From positions 1 through 64,000 of the forward strand of contig NZ_JAAIXZ010000002.1 in the NCBI RefSeq assembly GCF_010894435.1: a DNA stretch of 64,000 nucleotides, given 5' to 3'. Shown here one piece after another: positions 53,859 through 61,771 of this stretch. Within the stretch, counting starts at the first letter, position 1. Every line of letters starts with the position of its first letter. The notes beneath the pieces are model-generated. The model saw nothing but the letters and a program-made list of their open reading frames with translations, was not told where the DNA came from and searched no databases. Made by a program: the position numbers and the translations under genes. The DNA comes from Pyxidicoccus trucidator (GTDB taxonomy: Bacteria; Myxococcota; Myxococcia; Myxococcales; Myxococcaceae).

Positions 53859-56567
53859 TCACGGCCCGGGCCAGACGCTGCCCGGCCAGAGCGGGTTCGA
53901 CAGCGGCTCCAGCGCCTCGCGCACCCGCGCCAGGAAGGAGGACAGCGCCTCGGCTCCGTCGCCCGAGGCGTCGAGCGGTGCGAGGAGCGGCAGGGCCAGG
54001 GGCTCCAGGTGCAGCAAGTCCCAGACATGCGGCAGGCCCAGGGCAAACAGCTTCGCGTCCAGCTCGCGCAGCGGTGCCAGCTCCGGCAGCTCGTGCTTCT
54101 CCGGGTCCCAGATGCGGCAGTACTCGCCAATGGGCGTCAGCCGGAAGTCGGGCGAGCCCGTCAGCGAGCCCTGCCCGCTGTACTCGGGAACGGTGGGAGA
54201 GGCCCGCGGGGGGGCAACGCCCCGCGTGGGCTCGCGCTTCTTGGGCTCATGGCAGGTGAGGTAGTGGTCGATGATGGCGTTGACCGCGTGGCGCGCGGAC
54301 TCGTTCGCGGACTCCATGGTGGTCATGCGGGTGAACGTCTTGAGCCAGGTGCCGGCGAAGACGAGCTGTTTCCAGTGCACCGGATAGCCACCATGGGGGG
54401 CCTGCCACAGTCCTTCGGGGAGGCTTGCTCGTTCCGTCGCTTCCGGGTCGGGCGCCATCGGGTCCCAGGGCTCGGGCCCGGGCCGGCGGTCCCAGTCGCC
54501 GACGATGGGGATGAGGTAGGGCGCCAGGTTCTTCACGGGGCGCTCCTTCCCCGTAGCCGGGTCGGTCTCGAAGCGGATGAACCGGTCCATGTGGTACCAG
54601 GAGGGCTCTGGCAGGACGAAGCCGTAGTGGCCCGCATGGGGCAGCGGCGCGTGGTGCTGCTCGGTGGCCTCGCGGACCTGCCGCCACACCTCGTGGGCAA
54701 GCTCGTGGCGGGAGCTGTGGGAGGGACTTCCCACCCCCGGCTCGCGCACGTACCAGTTGCCGATGTCCACGCTGAGGACCGAGGAGAAGCCGTCCTGGTC
54801 GAAGGTGGGCGGCGTGGCCCAGTACTGCTGGCTGCTGATGGCGGACAGCCCCCACGGCGCGTCGAGGAAGAAGAGGTAGCCCTCGGCGAGCCGGGTGGTG
54901 GTGGGAAAGAAGAACTGGATGCCGGTGAGCGTCTGGAAGCGGTCCCAGGGCACGTGGCCCGGGAGCACTCCCGGCGAGCGCTCCTCCGCCGGCTCCGGGC
55001 CGCGAGGGTTGGGAGGCACCCGGCTGGTGAAGCCTTGCAGCCCCTCGACGATGCCGACGCGGGGCAGGCCGCGCGTCACCTGCTCCGCGGTCACCGCGTC
55101 GGTGGCCACGAGGTAGTAGTCCACCGGGTCGGAGTCCTCGTCGGAGCCATTGGCGTTCGAGTGGGTGTCGACGAACTCCCATTCTCCAGCGAGGCAGTAG
55201 GGGACGAGGCGGCCTCTCTCAAGCGCGAACCGGTGCAGCTTCATGGCGTAGAACTCCACGCGCAGATGCTCTTCCAGGTAGCGGCGCCAGGGGCGGAACC
55301 AGGCGGACGTCGTCGGTCCGTTGAGGGTGCCGTCCGTCTTGGGCAGCGGCATCAGGTTGTTGAGGTAGAGCTGGGCCAGCGTGTTGCCGTTGGTGCGCGC
55401 ATCGCCCCAGGCTCCGTCGAAGGCGGCCAGCACTCGCGGGGCGAACTGCATGTCGCGCATGAAGGCCGCGCTGTACTGGTAGCGGCGCGTCTTCTTCTCC
55501 GGGTCATACCCCTCCAGGTACTCCCACCAGGAGATGCGCTCGAAGTCGGCCTTCCTGCGCTCGGAGCAGGTGCACAGGTACCGCCAGATTCGCAGGGTGA
55601 ACTGGAGCGTGTCGCTGGGCGGGTAGCCGGAGGACGCCAGGTCCCGCAGCTCCTGGAGCAGCTCCACGGGCCGGCTGGCGGGCGCGCGGCGCAGGAAGCG
55701 GATGCGGCGGCCCTGGGCGGCGATGCCGTAGAAGCTGGAGGGGACGAGGTTGTCGAAGACGCGGCGGCCGGTGAACCTGCCCTGCTCGTCCAGGATGGGG
55801 GTCTCCACCATCGTGGAGAAGAGGTGGCGGTAGTACGAGGGGAAGAAGCGGAAGCCGTGCTCGCCGGGCAGGAAGTGATACATCTCGAACTGGATGCCGG
55901 GCGAGTCCAGCGGTGGGAACGGGGCCCCCAGCTCGTGCGCGAGCGCGTCGTCCTCCCGCTGGACGACGATGACGCGGGAGCGGTGGAGCGCCGGAGACGT
56001 GATTTGCTCCACGGACATCGTCGTCAGCTTCTCACGCAGGTTCCAGGCGTCGCCCAGGAGCTTGTCGTAGAAGGGGTCCGGGCCCTCGCCCGGATTGCTG
56101 TAGACGCGGATGTAGAGGACGCCCGGCGACCTCCCTCCGGTGTAGCCGTCGAAATAGCCCCGGCCGTACACGAAGGAGTACGCGAGGGTGTGGAGCTGCT
56201 GCTCCCACTCGCTGGCTTCGAGGTCGGGGCTATAGCGCAGGAACGCGCGGTGGCTGTCGGACGTCACGAACTGGCCCTGCCGCGGAAAGTTCCCCGGAGC
56301 CCCCTTGGGCACGCGCAGGTACTGCGAGCGGGCCATGCCTCCGACGGCCATCCTGAAGCTCGTCACGGGTGACGGAGCCTGGGCCTCGGCATGTCCTGTC
56401 TCGTCGTACTCCTGGGCGGGCTCGTAGACGCGGACCCGGAAGCCACGCCGGGCCAGCTCGTGCGCGGCCGTCAGCCCGGTGATGCCTCCGCCATAGATGT
56501 GGACGCGTCCGAGGCCCGCCCGAGGGGGAGCGGGGGGAATGGGGGGCACGTCTTTCTCTCGGGACAT
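53859..56567 (-). CDS. Large FAD-dependent oxidoreductase, paralogue A
   Basis: A 902-residue flavoprotein related to amine oxidases, hydroxysqualene dehydroxylase and phytoene desaturases, but about twice their length. 'RVHIYGGGITGLTAAHELAR' (~22-40) binds FAD; 'GEHGFRFFPSYYRHLF' (~260) is the group's substrate-cavity motif; 'LVFAGTWLKTFTRMTTMESANESARHAVNAI' is the C-terminal FAD end. The substrate is unknown. It is the last gene of the isoprenoid-type operon, 24 nt after its paralogue. No signal peptide. Its stop nests with the convergent kinase stop in a short palindrome. Confidence 0.8.
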   Translation of the reverse strand: MSREKDVPPIPPAPPRAGLGRVHIYGGGITGLTAAHELARRGFRVRVYEPAQEYDETGHAEAQAPSPVTSFRMAVGGMARSQYLRVPKGAPGNFPRQGQFVTSDSHRAFLRYSPDLEASEWEQQLHTLAYSFVYGRGYFDGYTGGRSPGVLYIRVYSNPGEGPDPFYDKLLGDAWNLREKLTTMSVEQITSPALHRSRVIVVQREDDALAHELGAPFPPLDSPGIQFEMYHFLPGEHGFRFFPSYYRHLFSTMVETPILDEQGRFTGRRVFDNLVPSSFYGIAAQGRRIRFLRRAPASRPVELLQELRDLASSGYPPSDTLQFTLRIWRYLCTCSERRKADFERISWWEYLEGYDPEKKTRRYQYSAAFMRDMQFAPRVLAAFDGAWGDARTNGNTLAQLYLNNLMPLPKTDGTLNGPTTSAWFRPWRRYLEEHLRVEFYAMKLHRFALERGRLVPYCLAGEWEFVDTHSNANGSDEDSDPVDYYLVATDAVTAEQVTRGLPRVGIVEGLQGFTSRVPPNPRGPEPAEERSPGVLPGHVPWDRFQTLTGIQFFFPTTTRLAEGYLFFLDAPWGLSAISSQQYWATPPTFDQDGFSSVLSVDIGNWYVREPGVGSPSHSSRHELAHEVWRQVREATEQHHAPLPHAGHYGFVLPEPSWYHMDRFIRFETDPATGKERPVKNLAPYLIPIVGDWDRRPGPEPWDPMAPDPEATERASLPEGLWQAPHGGYPVHWKQLVFAGTWLKTFTRMTTMESANESARHAVNAIIDHYLTCHEPKKREPTRGVAPPRASPTVPEYSGQGSLTGSPDFRLTPIGEYCRIWDPEKHELPELAPLRELDAKLFALGLPHVWDLLHLEPLALPLLAPLDASGDGAEALSSFLARVREALEPLSNPLWPGSVWPGP
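55684..55872 (-). repeat. Direct repeat copy 1 within the tandem FAD genes
   Basis: This 189-nt segment aligns without gaps to 58417-58605. The first 89 nt (55684-55772) and last 64 nt (55809-55872) are identical to the other copy. It encodes the 'GEHGFRFFPSYYRHLFSTM' to 'IRFLRRAP' region. Such identity, including third positions, indicates recent duplication or gene conversion. Confidence 0.85.
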
Positions 56568-56591
56568 GGGGTGCTCCTTCCGCTGGGTGGC

Positions 56592-59279
56592 TCACCGCGA
56601 GGGCGGCTTCTTCCCGGGCATGGCGTCCTTCAGCAGCTTCTCCAGGCTCTCGCGCACGACACGCAGCAGCGCGAGCAGGGGCTCGGCGCCGCCCGTGGGG
56701 ACGAGCGGATGGAGCATCGGCATCGCGAGCGCCTCCATGCCGAGCGCATCCCAGACATGCGGCCTGCCCGCGGCGAACAGCTTCGCGTCCAGCTCTCGCA
56801 GCGGCGCCAGCTCGGGCAGCTCGTGCTGCTCGGGGTCCCAGATGCGGCAGTACTCACCGATGGGCGTCATCCGGAACTCCGGCAGGCCGGCGAGCGGGCC
56901 CAGCTCATCGTGGTTGCCTGGCGGAGTCTCGGGGGCCGATGACCGTGGTGCCTCCTGCGCCACGTAATGGTGCTTCAGGAAGTGGTCGATGATGGCGTTG
57001 ACGGCATGGCGGGCCGACTCGTTGGCCGACTCCATGGTGGTCATCCGGGTGAACGTCTTGAGGTACGTGCCCGCGAAGACGAGCTTGTCCCAGTGGACCG
57101 GGTAGCCCCCGTGAGGCGCCTGCCACAGCCCCTGCGACAGGACACCCACGGGCGGCGGAGCGGGACGCAGCGGATCCCACGGCTCGGTGCCGGGCCGGTG
57201 CTTCCAGTCATCCAGGATGGGGATGAGGTAGGGCGCGAGGTTGGCGACCGCGCGCTGTGGGGTGGGCGGCTGAGGTGCATCGAATTGGATGTACCGGTCC
57301 ACGTGGTACCAGGCGGGCGCGGGCAGCTCGAAGTTGAAGTGGGCTGAGTTGGGCAGCGGCGTCTTGTGCTGCTCGGTGGCCTGCTTTATCTGCCTCCACA
57401 CCTCCATGGCGATTTCATGTGGGGCGCTGCTGGACGGGCTCTTCGGCGCATCCCTCACGTACCAGTTGCCGATGTCCACGCTCAGCACGGCGCCGAAGCC
57501 GTCGCGGTCGAACGTGGGCGGCGTGGCCCAGTACTGCTGGCTGTTGATGGCGGACAGGCCCCAGGGCGCGTCGAGGAAGTAGAGGTAGCCCTCCGCGAGG
57601 CGGACGGAGGCGGGGAAGAAGAACTGGATGCCGGTGAGCGTCTGGAAGCGGTCCCAGGCCACGTTCCCTGGGAATACGCCCGGCACGCGCGGCTGCGCTG
57701 CTTCGGGCCCGCGAGGGTTGGCGGGGATGGTGGTCGTGAAGCCGCGCAGGCCCTGCACCACGCCAATGGGGGGCAGGTCCTTCGTCAAGGTCTCCGCGGT
57801 CGCCGCGTCGGTGGCGATGAGGTGGTAGTCCACCTGCTCATAGGCGCCGGGGAAGTCCGCCTTCAGGGGAGGATTGAGCACCATCGTGTCCTCCTCCTCC
57901 TGCCGCTCTCCCCGCCGCCGCCAGAGGGGCGTGAGTCGGCCCGTCGCCGTGTCGAGTTGGAGGCGGGTCAGCGCGCCCGCGTGGAACTCGACCTTGAGGT
58001 AGTCCCGGAGATAGCGGCGCCAGGGGCGCAGCCACGCCAGGGTGGTGGGGCCATTGAGGGTGCCGTCCGTCTTGGGCAGCGGCAGCAGGTTGTTGAGGTA
58101 GAGCTGGGTCAGTGTGTTGCCGTTGGTGCGCGCGTCGCCCCAGGCCCCGTCGAAGGCGGCCAGCACGCGCGGCGCGAACTGCATGTCCCGCTTGAAGGCG
58201 TCGGAGTACTTGTAGCGGCGCGTCTTCTTCTCCGCGTCGTACCCCTCCAGGTACTCCCACCAGGAGACCTTCTCGAAGTCGGCCTGCCGGCGCTCGGAGC
58301 AGGTGCTCATATAGCGCCAGATTCGCAGGGTGAACTGGAGCGTGTCGCTGAGCGGGTAGCCGGAGGACGCCAGGTCCTTCAGCTCCTGGAGCATCTCCGC
58401 GGGTCGGGAGCTCGGAGCGCGGCGCAGGAAGCGGATGCGGCGGCCCTGGGCGGCGATGCCGTAGAAGCTGGAGGGGACGAGGTTGTCGAAGACGCGGCGG
58501 CCGGTCAGCCGGTTGTTCTCGTCCAGGATGGGCGTCTCCATCATCGTGGAGAAGAGGTGGCGGTAGTACGAGGGGAAGAAGCGGAAGCCGTGCTCGCCGG
58601 GCAGGTAGTGCAGCAGCTCCAGCTGGAGTCCCTCCTCGTCGCCGAGCGACTTGGGAGGGAGGGCCAGGAGCTGTGCGAGCTCCTGGGCCTCCGCCTCCAG
58701 CATGACGATGACTCGCGCCGGCTCGAGCTTCGTCTCCCAGCCGCTCGTGGCCGTCAGGAACCGGTGAAGCGCGTCCGCGTTGCGCCTGCGCCTGCGCCGG
58801 GTGGTCTCGTCCTTGCTCGGAGGGATGCGGATGTGGAGGACGCCCTGCGTCTCTCCCCGTGTGAAGAAGCCGCACTGGTTCAGGAAGTGATGGAGTTCGG
58901 GCACCACCTTCTCGGGCACCGCGCCCGCCGCGTCCCCTGGCTCGAAGGTCGCCGGGTACTTGAGGAAGATGCGGCCCTCTTCGCTCCGCCCCTGTCCGAC
59001 GAAGTTCCCCTGCGCGCCTCGCTCCGCGCGCAGGTACTGCGTGCGGGCCAGGCCTCCCACGGCCATCCTCCGACTCAGGGGCTGGGGCGCTCCCTCGAGC
59101 TGCCCCGTCTCGCTGCACTCCTGGGCGGGCTCGATGACGCGCACGCGGAAGCCGCGGATGGCCAGCTCGTGGGCCGCCGTCAGCCCGGCGATGCCGGCCC
59201 CATAGATGTGGACGCGGGCCAGGCTCTTGCTGATGGGCTGGTTGCCGGCCCGTTCTTTCTCATCGCTCTCGGGAGCCAT
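56592..59279 (-). CDS. Large FAD-dependent oxidoreductase, paralogue B
   Basis: An 895-residue protein highly similar to the next gene. 'RVHIYGAGIAGLTAAHELAI' (~22-40) is the FAD motif; 'GEHGFRFFPSYYRHLF' and 'FDGAWGDARTNGNTL' are near-identical to paralogue A, while residues ~60-240 and ~440-530 differ most, so substrate specificity may differ. It has an extra basic insert ('RRRRRNADALHRF'). ATG at 59279 is preceded by GGAGGT and overlaps the small upstream gene by 20 nt. Family as for paralogue A; reaction unknown. Confidence 0.8.
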   Translation of the reverse strand: MAPESDEKERAGNQPISKSLARVHIYGAGIAGLTAAHELAIRGFRVRVIEPAQECSETGQLEGAPQPLSRRMAVGGLARTQYLRAERGAQGNFVGQGRSEEGRIFLKYPATFEPGDAAGAVPEKVVPELHHFLNQCGFFTRGETQGVLHIRIPPSKDETTRRRRRRNADALHRFLTATSGWETKLEPARVIVMLEAEAQELAQLLALPPKSLGDEEGLQLELLHYLPGEHGFRFFPSYYRHLFSTMMETPILDENNRLTGRRVFDNLVPSSFYGIAAQGRRIRFLRRAPSSRPAEMLQELKDLASSGYPLSDTLQFTLRIWRYMSTCSERRQADFEKVSWWEYLEGYDAEKKTRRYKYSDAFKRDMQFAPRVLAAFDGAWGDARTNGNTLTQLYLNNLLPLPKTDGTLNGPTTLAWLRPWRRYLRDYLKVEFHAGALTRLQLDTATGRLTPLWRRRGERQEEEDTMVLNPPLKADFPGAYEQVDYHLIATDAATAETLTKDLPPIGVVQGLRGFTTTIPANPRGPEAAQPRVPGVFPGNVAWDRFQTLTGIQFFFPASVRLAEGYLYFLDAPWGLSAINSQQYWATPPTFDRDGFGAVLSVDIGNWYVRDAPKSPSSSAPHEIAMEVWRQIKQATEQHKTPLPNSAHFNFELPAPAWYHVDRYIQFDAPQPPTPQRAVANLAPYLIPILDDWKHRPGTEPWDPLRPAPPPVGVLSQGLWQAPHGGYPVHWDKLVFAGTYLKTFTRMTTMESANESARHAVNAIIDHFLKHHYVAQEAPRSSAPETPPGNHDELGPLAGLPEFRMTPIGEYCRIWDPEQHELPELAPLRELDAKLFAAGRPHVWDALGMEALAMPMLHPLVPTGGAEPLLALLRVVRESLEKLLKDAMPGKKPPSR
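58417..58605 (-). repeat. Direct repeat copy 2 within the tandem FAD genes
   Basis: Counterpart of 55684-55872, 2733 bp away in the same orientation, with blocks of 89 and 64 identical nucleotides. Recombination between them could delete one gene-length unit and leave a fused FAD gene. Confidence 0.85.
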
Positions 59280-59736
59280 GCGCTTCACCTCCAGGCGGGG
59301 AATGGGGAGCGGCGTCCTCGCGGCACACGGCGCGCAGCCGTGCGAGCAGCGGGGGGAACGAGGGGCAGCGCACCGCCCCATGGACGTAGGTGACGAGCCC
59401 GTCGTGGAGCGCCATCAGCGACGGCAGCGGACCCACCACCTCCAGCGCGTCCGTGAGCACGGCCCGGGTGAGCGATAGCCGCGCGTCCAGCACGTCCGCG
59501 AGCACGCGCCGGCCCGTCAGCAGCAGCACCTCGGCCGGAGGCCCGGCGGACTCCACCCGCGCGCTGCCCGGCGCGAAGCCGAGGAAGAAGCGCTCCGCGC
59601 CCACGCACACCTCCACCCTTCGCCCCTGGAGTTGCTCGCACATGAGGGCGTGCTGCGCCGGCAGCTCGCGCGAGAGCGCCAGGAACGACTCGGCCAGAAG
59701 CGCCCCCACCGGCCCCTCAGTCGCGGATGAGCTCAT
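59260..59736 (-). CDS. Small protein, possibly SCP2-like lipid carrier
   Basis: A 158-residue protein. 'GRRVEVCVGAERFFLGFAPGSARV' gives short beta strands, and 'LLTGRRVLADVLDARLSLTRAVLTDALEVVGPLPSLMALHDGLVTYVHG' a helix-strand pattern like sterol-carrier-protein-2 domains. The assignment is tentative. It overlaps the CrtC-like gene by 20 nt and the FAD gene by 20 nt, so expression is coupled. A carrier for a hydrophobic intermediate would fit the operon (inference). ATG 59736 is the only start near the previous stop. Confidence 0.6.
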   Translation of the reverse strand: MSSSATEGPVGALLAESFLALSRELPAQHALMCEQLQGRRVEVCVGAERFFLGFAPGSARVESAGPPAEVLLLTGRRVLADVLDARLSLTRAVLTDALEVVGPLPSLMALHDGLVTYVHGAVRCPSFPPLLARLRAVCREDAAPHSPPGGEAHGSRER

Positions 59737-60784
59737 AGATGCCGGTCGCCTCCAGCTCGAAGGGTTCCCCGCCGATGCAGCCGTGCGACACGACCCGGCC
59801 GCTGAGCTCGTTGAGCACGGACACGGTGCGAGGCTCGCTCTCGCCCGGGGTGATGACGCGGGCCAGCTCCTCCGCGTCGAAGCGGAAGTGGAAGCTGTCC
59901 GCACCCGAGGTCGCCGCCAGCTCCATGTGCGCGGGCAGGTCGCACGCCAGTCCCGGTGCGAGCAGCGCCATCTCCGGCGGCACGGTGAGGCGCCGCGCTG
60001 GCTGGAAGTGGCCCTGGTGGAGGAGGCGGATGTCCCTGTCCCGGAAGGTGCGCACCGGGCCTCCGCTCCTCCACAGGAAGAGGGACTGGTAGCGCACGCG
60101 CGTCCTGCGCCGGTCCATCATCCGGACGAAGACGGCGCTCCACGGGTGGGCGGCGTCCGACGGCAGCGCGTGAGCCCACTCCCAGGAGAAGTCCCCGCCC
60201 CAGCGGAAGTGGCCCCAGTTGTGGTCGTGGTACGCGGGCGCTCCCTCCACCCGGTGTGTCCGGCCTCCCAGTGTGACGGTGCCCCGGGCCTCCAGTCGGG
60301 GGACGACGACCCACGAGAGGTTCTCTCCCGGCGCGAGCGGGTGGTTGTTGAAGAGGAGCGGCCGCATCATGGGGACCAGCTCCAGCTCGGCCGCCAGGGA
60401 GTGCTCCCGCAGGGACACGTCGAGCAGGTAGCGGCCCTGCTCGAAGCGCAGGGTGCTGGCGCCGAAGCGCGCGTCGATGCAGCCGGGGGAGACGTGGACC
60501 TCCGCTTCGGGGAAGCGCTCCAGGCCGCCTTGCCACTCCTCGCCGAGGGCCAGGAGCGTGAGCCGCGCCACCTCCGCGCGCCGCGCATCGGCGGCCCACG
60601 GGTCGTCCTGGAGGCTGAAGTTGATGAGCAGGTGCACCGCACCGGCATTCACGAGGAAGTACTGCCACTCCTTGTGCCCGCCCCGACCGCCGAGCCGCGC
60701 GGGCGAGCGCCGGAAGTAGTCGAGCCGGGGGAGCAGCTCCGCGAGGTCCGTCAGGAGCCCGCCATGCGAGTCCTGGCGCCTCAT
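59717..60784 (-). CDS. CrtC/AttH-like lipocalin-type protein
   Basis: A 355-residue beta-rich protein. The motif 'PAYHDHNWGHFRWGGDFSWEWA' (~residues 200-221) matches the Y-H-D-H-N-W-G signature of the CrtC hydratase (carotenoid 1,2-hydratase) and AttH family. The second half is another beta sheet with 'GESEPRTVSVLNELSGRV'. CrtC adds water to carotenoid ends; here, without a phytoene synthase, the substrate may be another isoprenoid. It begins 2 nt after the previous stop and overlaps the next gene by 20 nt. Confidence 0.75.
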   Translation of the reverse strand: MRRQDSHGGLLTDLAELLPRLDYFRRSPARLGGRGGHKEWQYFLVNAGAVHLLINFSLQDDPWAADARRAEVARLTLLALGEEWQGGLERFPEAEVHVSPGCIDARFGASTLRFEQGRYLLDVSLREHSLAAELELVPMMRPLLFNNHPLAPGENLSWVVVPRLEARGTVTLGGRTHRVEGAPAYHDHNWGHFRWGGDFSWEWAHALPSDAAHPWSAVFVRMMDRRRTRVRYQSLFLWRSGGPVRTFRDRDIRLLHQGHFQPARRLTVPPEMALLAPGLACDLPAHMELAATSGADSFHFRFDAEELARVITPGESEPRTVSVLNELSGRVVSHGCIGGEPFELEATGIYELIRD

Positions 60785-60786
60785 GG

Positions 60787-61206
60787 TCAGCGCAGCAGCT
60801 CCCTCGGCCCCGGCATGGGAGTGGCCGACGGCTCCGCGCGCCCGGAAGCGGCGCGAGGCGCGTCCGACGTTGCGGCCTCGCGAGGGCGCGGGAAGGCCGA
60901 CAGCAGGTGCCCGCGGAACGCGATGATTCCGAGCACCAGGTACACGAAGCGCGCCGAGCCGGGGTGGACCTGCGCGGCGGCGTCCGCGGCGGGCTCGGGG
61001 GACACGGGCCGAGGACCCGGCGATGCGGAACGAGGCTCCGGCGGAGCGTGAGGCGTCGTCGCGGCGGGCTCTGGCGGAGCGTGGAGCGGCTCAGGCGGAG
61101 GCAGCAGCGGCTCCAGCCGGCGCAGGGCGGAGACGAGCCCCAGCAGCAGGAGCACGGGCAGGTTCTCGTCGGCATAGTCGTCGTGGACTTCATCGAGGCT
61201 CGCCAT
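60787..61206 (-). CDS. Small membrane protein, orphan
   Basis: A 139-residue protein with two possible hydrophobic segments: residues ~12-28 ('LPVLLLLGLVSALRRLEPL') and ~90-108 ('RFVYLVLGIIAFRGHLLSAF'), joined by a Pro/Ala/Ser-rich linker. No family is recognised. ATG at 61206 (GGGAG nine nt upstream) lies 13 nt after the previous stop; ATG at 61251 would overlap by 32 nt. It may tether the operon's enzymes to the membrane (inference). Confidence 0.55.
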   Translation of the reverse strand: MASLDEVHDDYADENLPVLLLLGLVSALRRLEPLLPPPEPLHAPPEPAATTPHAPPEPRSASPGPRPVSPEPAADAAAQVHPGSARFVYLVLGIIAFRGHLLSAFPRPREAATSDAPRAASGRAEPSATPMPGPRELLR

Positions 61207-61219
61207 TCCGGGGCTCCCG

Positions 61220-61756
61220 TCAGCTCGGTGTGCCGCCGTCTCCGGTGCCATGGAGCCCGCTTCCAGGAGGGACGGGAGACTCGGGCCGCGCGGCGGCCAG
61301 GTTGGGCGAAGCCGCGCTGCGCACCAGTGCGTCCAGCCACGCGGAGGGCAGGACGGTGGACGGGTCCTCCTCCAGCATGTCGAGCCCGAGCGCCCCCCAC
61401 ACCTCGCTCGCATGGCGGAGGAGGGGCGACGCGGCGAGCGCCACGGCGTGGCTCCGTCCCTCCGGGGTGGCGGCGAACTGGCGTCCCTCGTTCACCAGCG
61501 CGGAGAAGGCCGCCTGCGCCGCGACGGGGTGCTGGAGCAGGAGCAGCCGGGCCCGGTGCAGCAGCGCGGTGGCCTCGTCCGCGTGGGGTGGTGCCGCGTG
61601 GGGCTCCGGGGGCGCGCCCTCCAGGGAGAGGGTGCCTCGCAGGAGCAGGTGGTGGATGCGGTGCAGCTCCTGCCAGACATAGGACCGCTCGCGGAGCGGC
61701 TCCAGCCCGGAAGGCGCCAGGGGTGTGCCCAGCAGCAGTCGCAGCAGCTCGTCCAT
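61220..61756 (-). CDS. Orphan helical protein of the isoprenoid operon
   Basis: A 178-residue, Ala/Leu-rich, mostly helical protein with a Pro-rich patch ('EGAPPEPHAAPPHADEA') and a C-terminal Pro/Gly tail. No motif or membrane helix was recognised. It begins 15 nt after the polyprenyl synthetase stop and precedes the membrane protein by 13 nt, so it is part of the operon. Possibly an accessory or regulatory subunit. Confidence 0.55.
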   Translation of the reverse strand: MDELLRLLLGTPLAPSGLEPLRERSYVWQELHRIHHLLLRGTLSLEGAPPEPHAAPPHADEATALLHRARLLLLQHPVAAQAAFSALVNEGRQFAATPEGRSHAVALAASPLLRHASEVWGALGLDMLEEDPSTVLPSAWLDALVRSAASPNLAAARPESPVPPGSGLHGTGDGGTPS

Positions 61757-61771
61757 GAAACTCCCTCCGCT

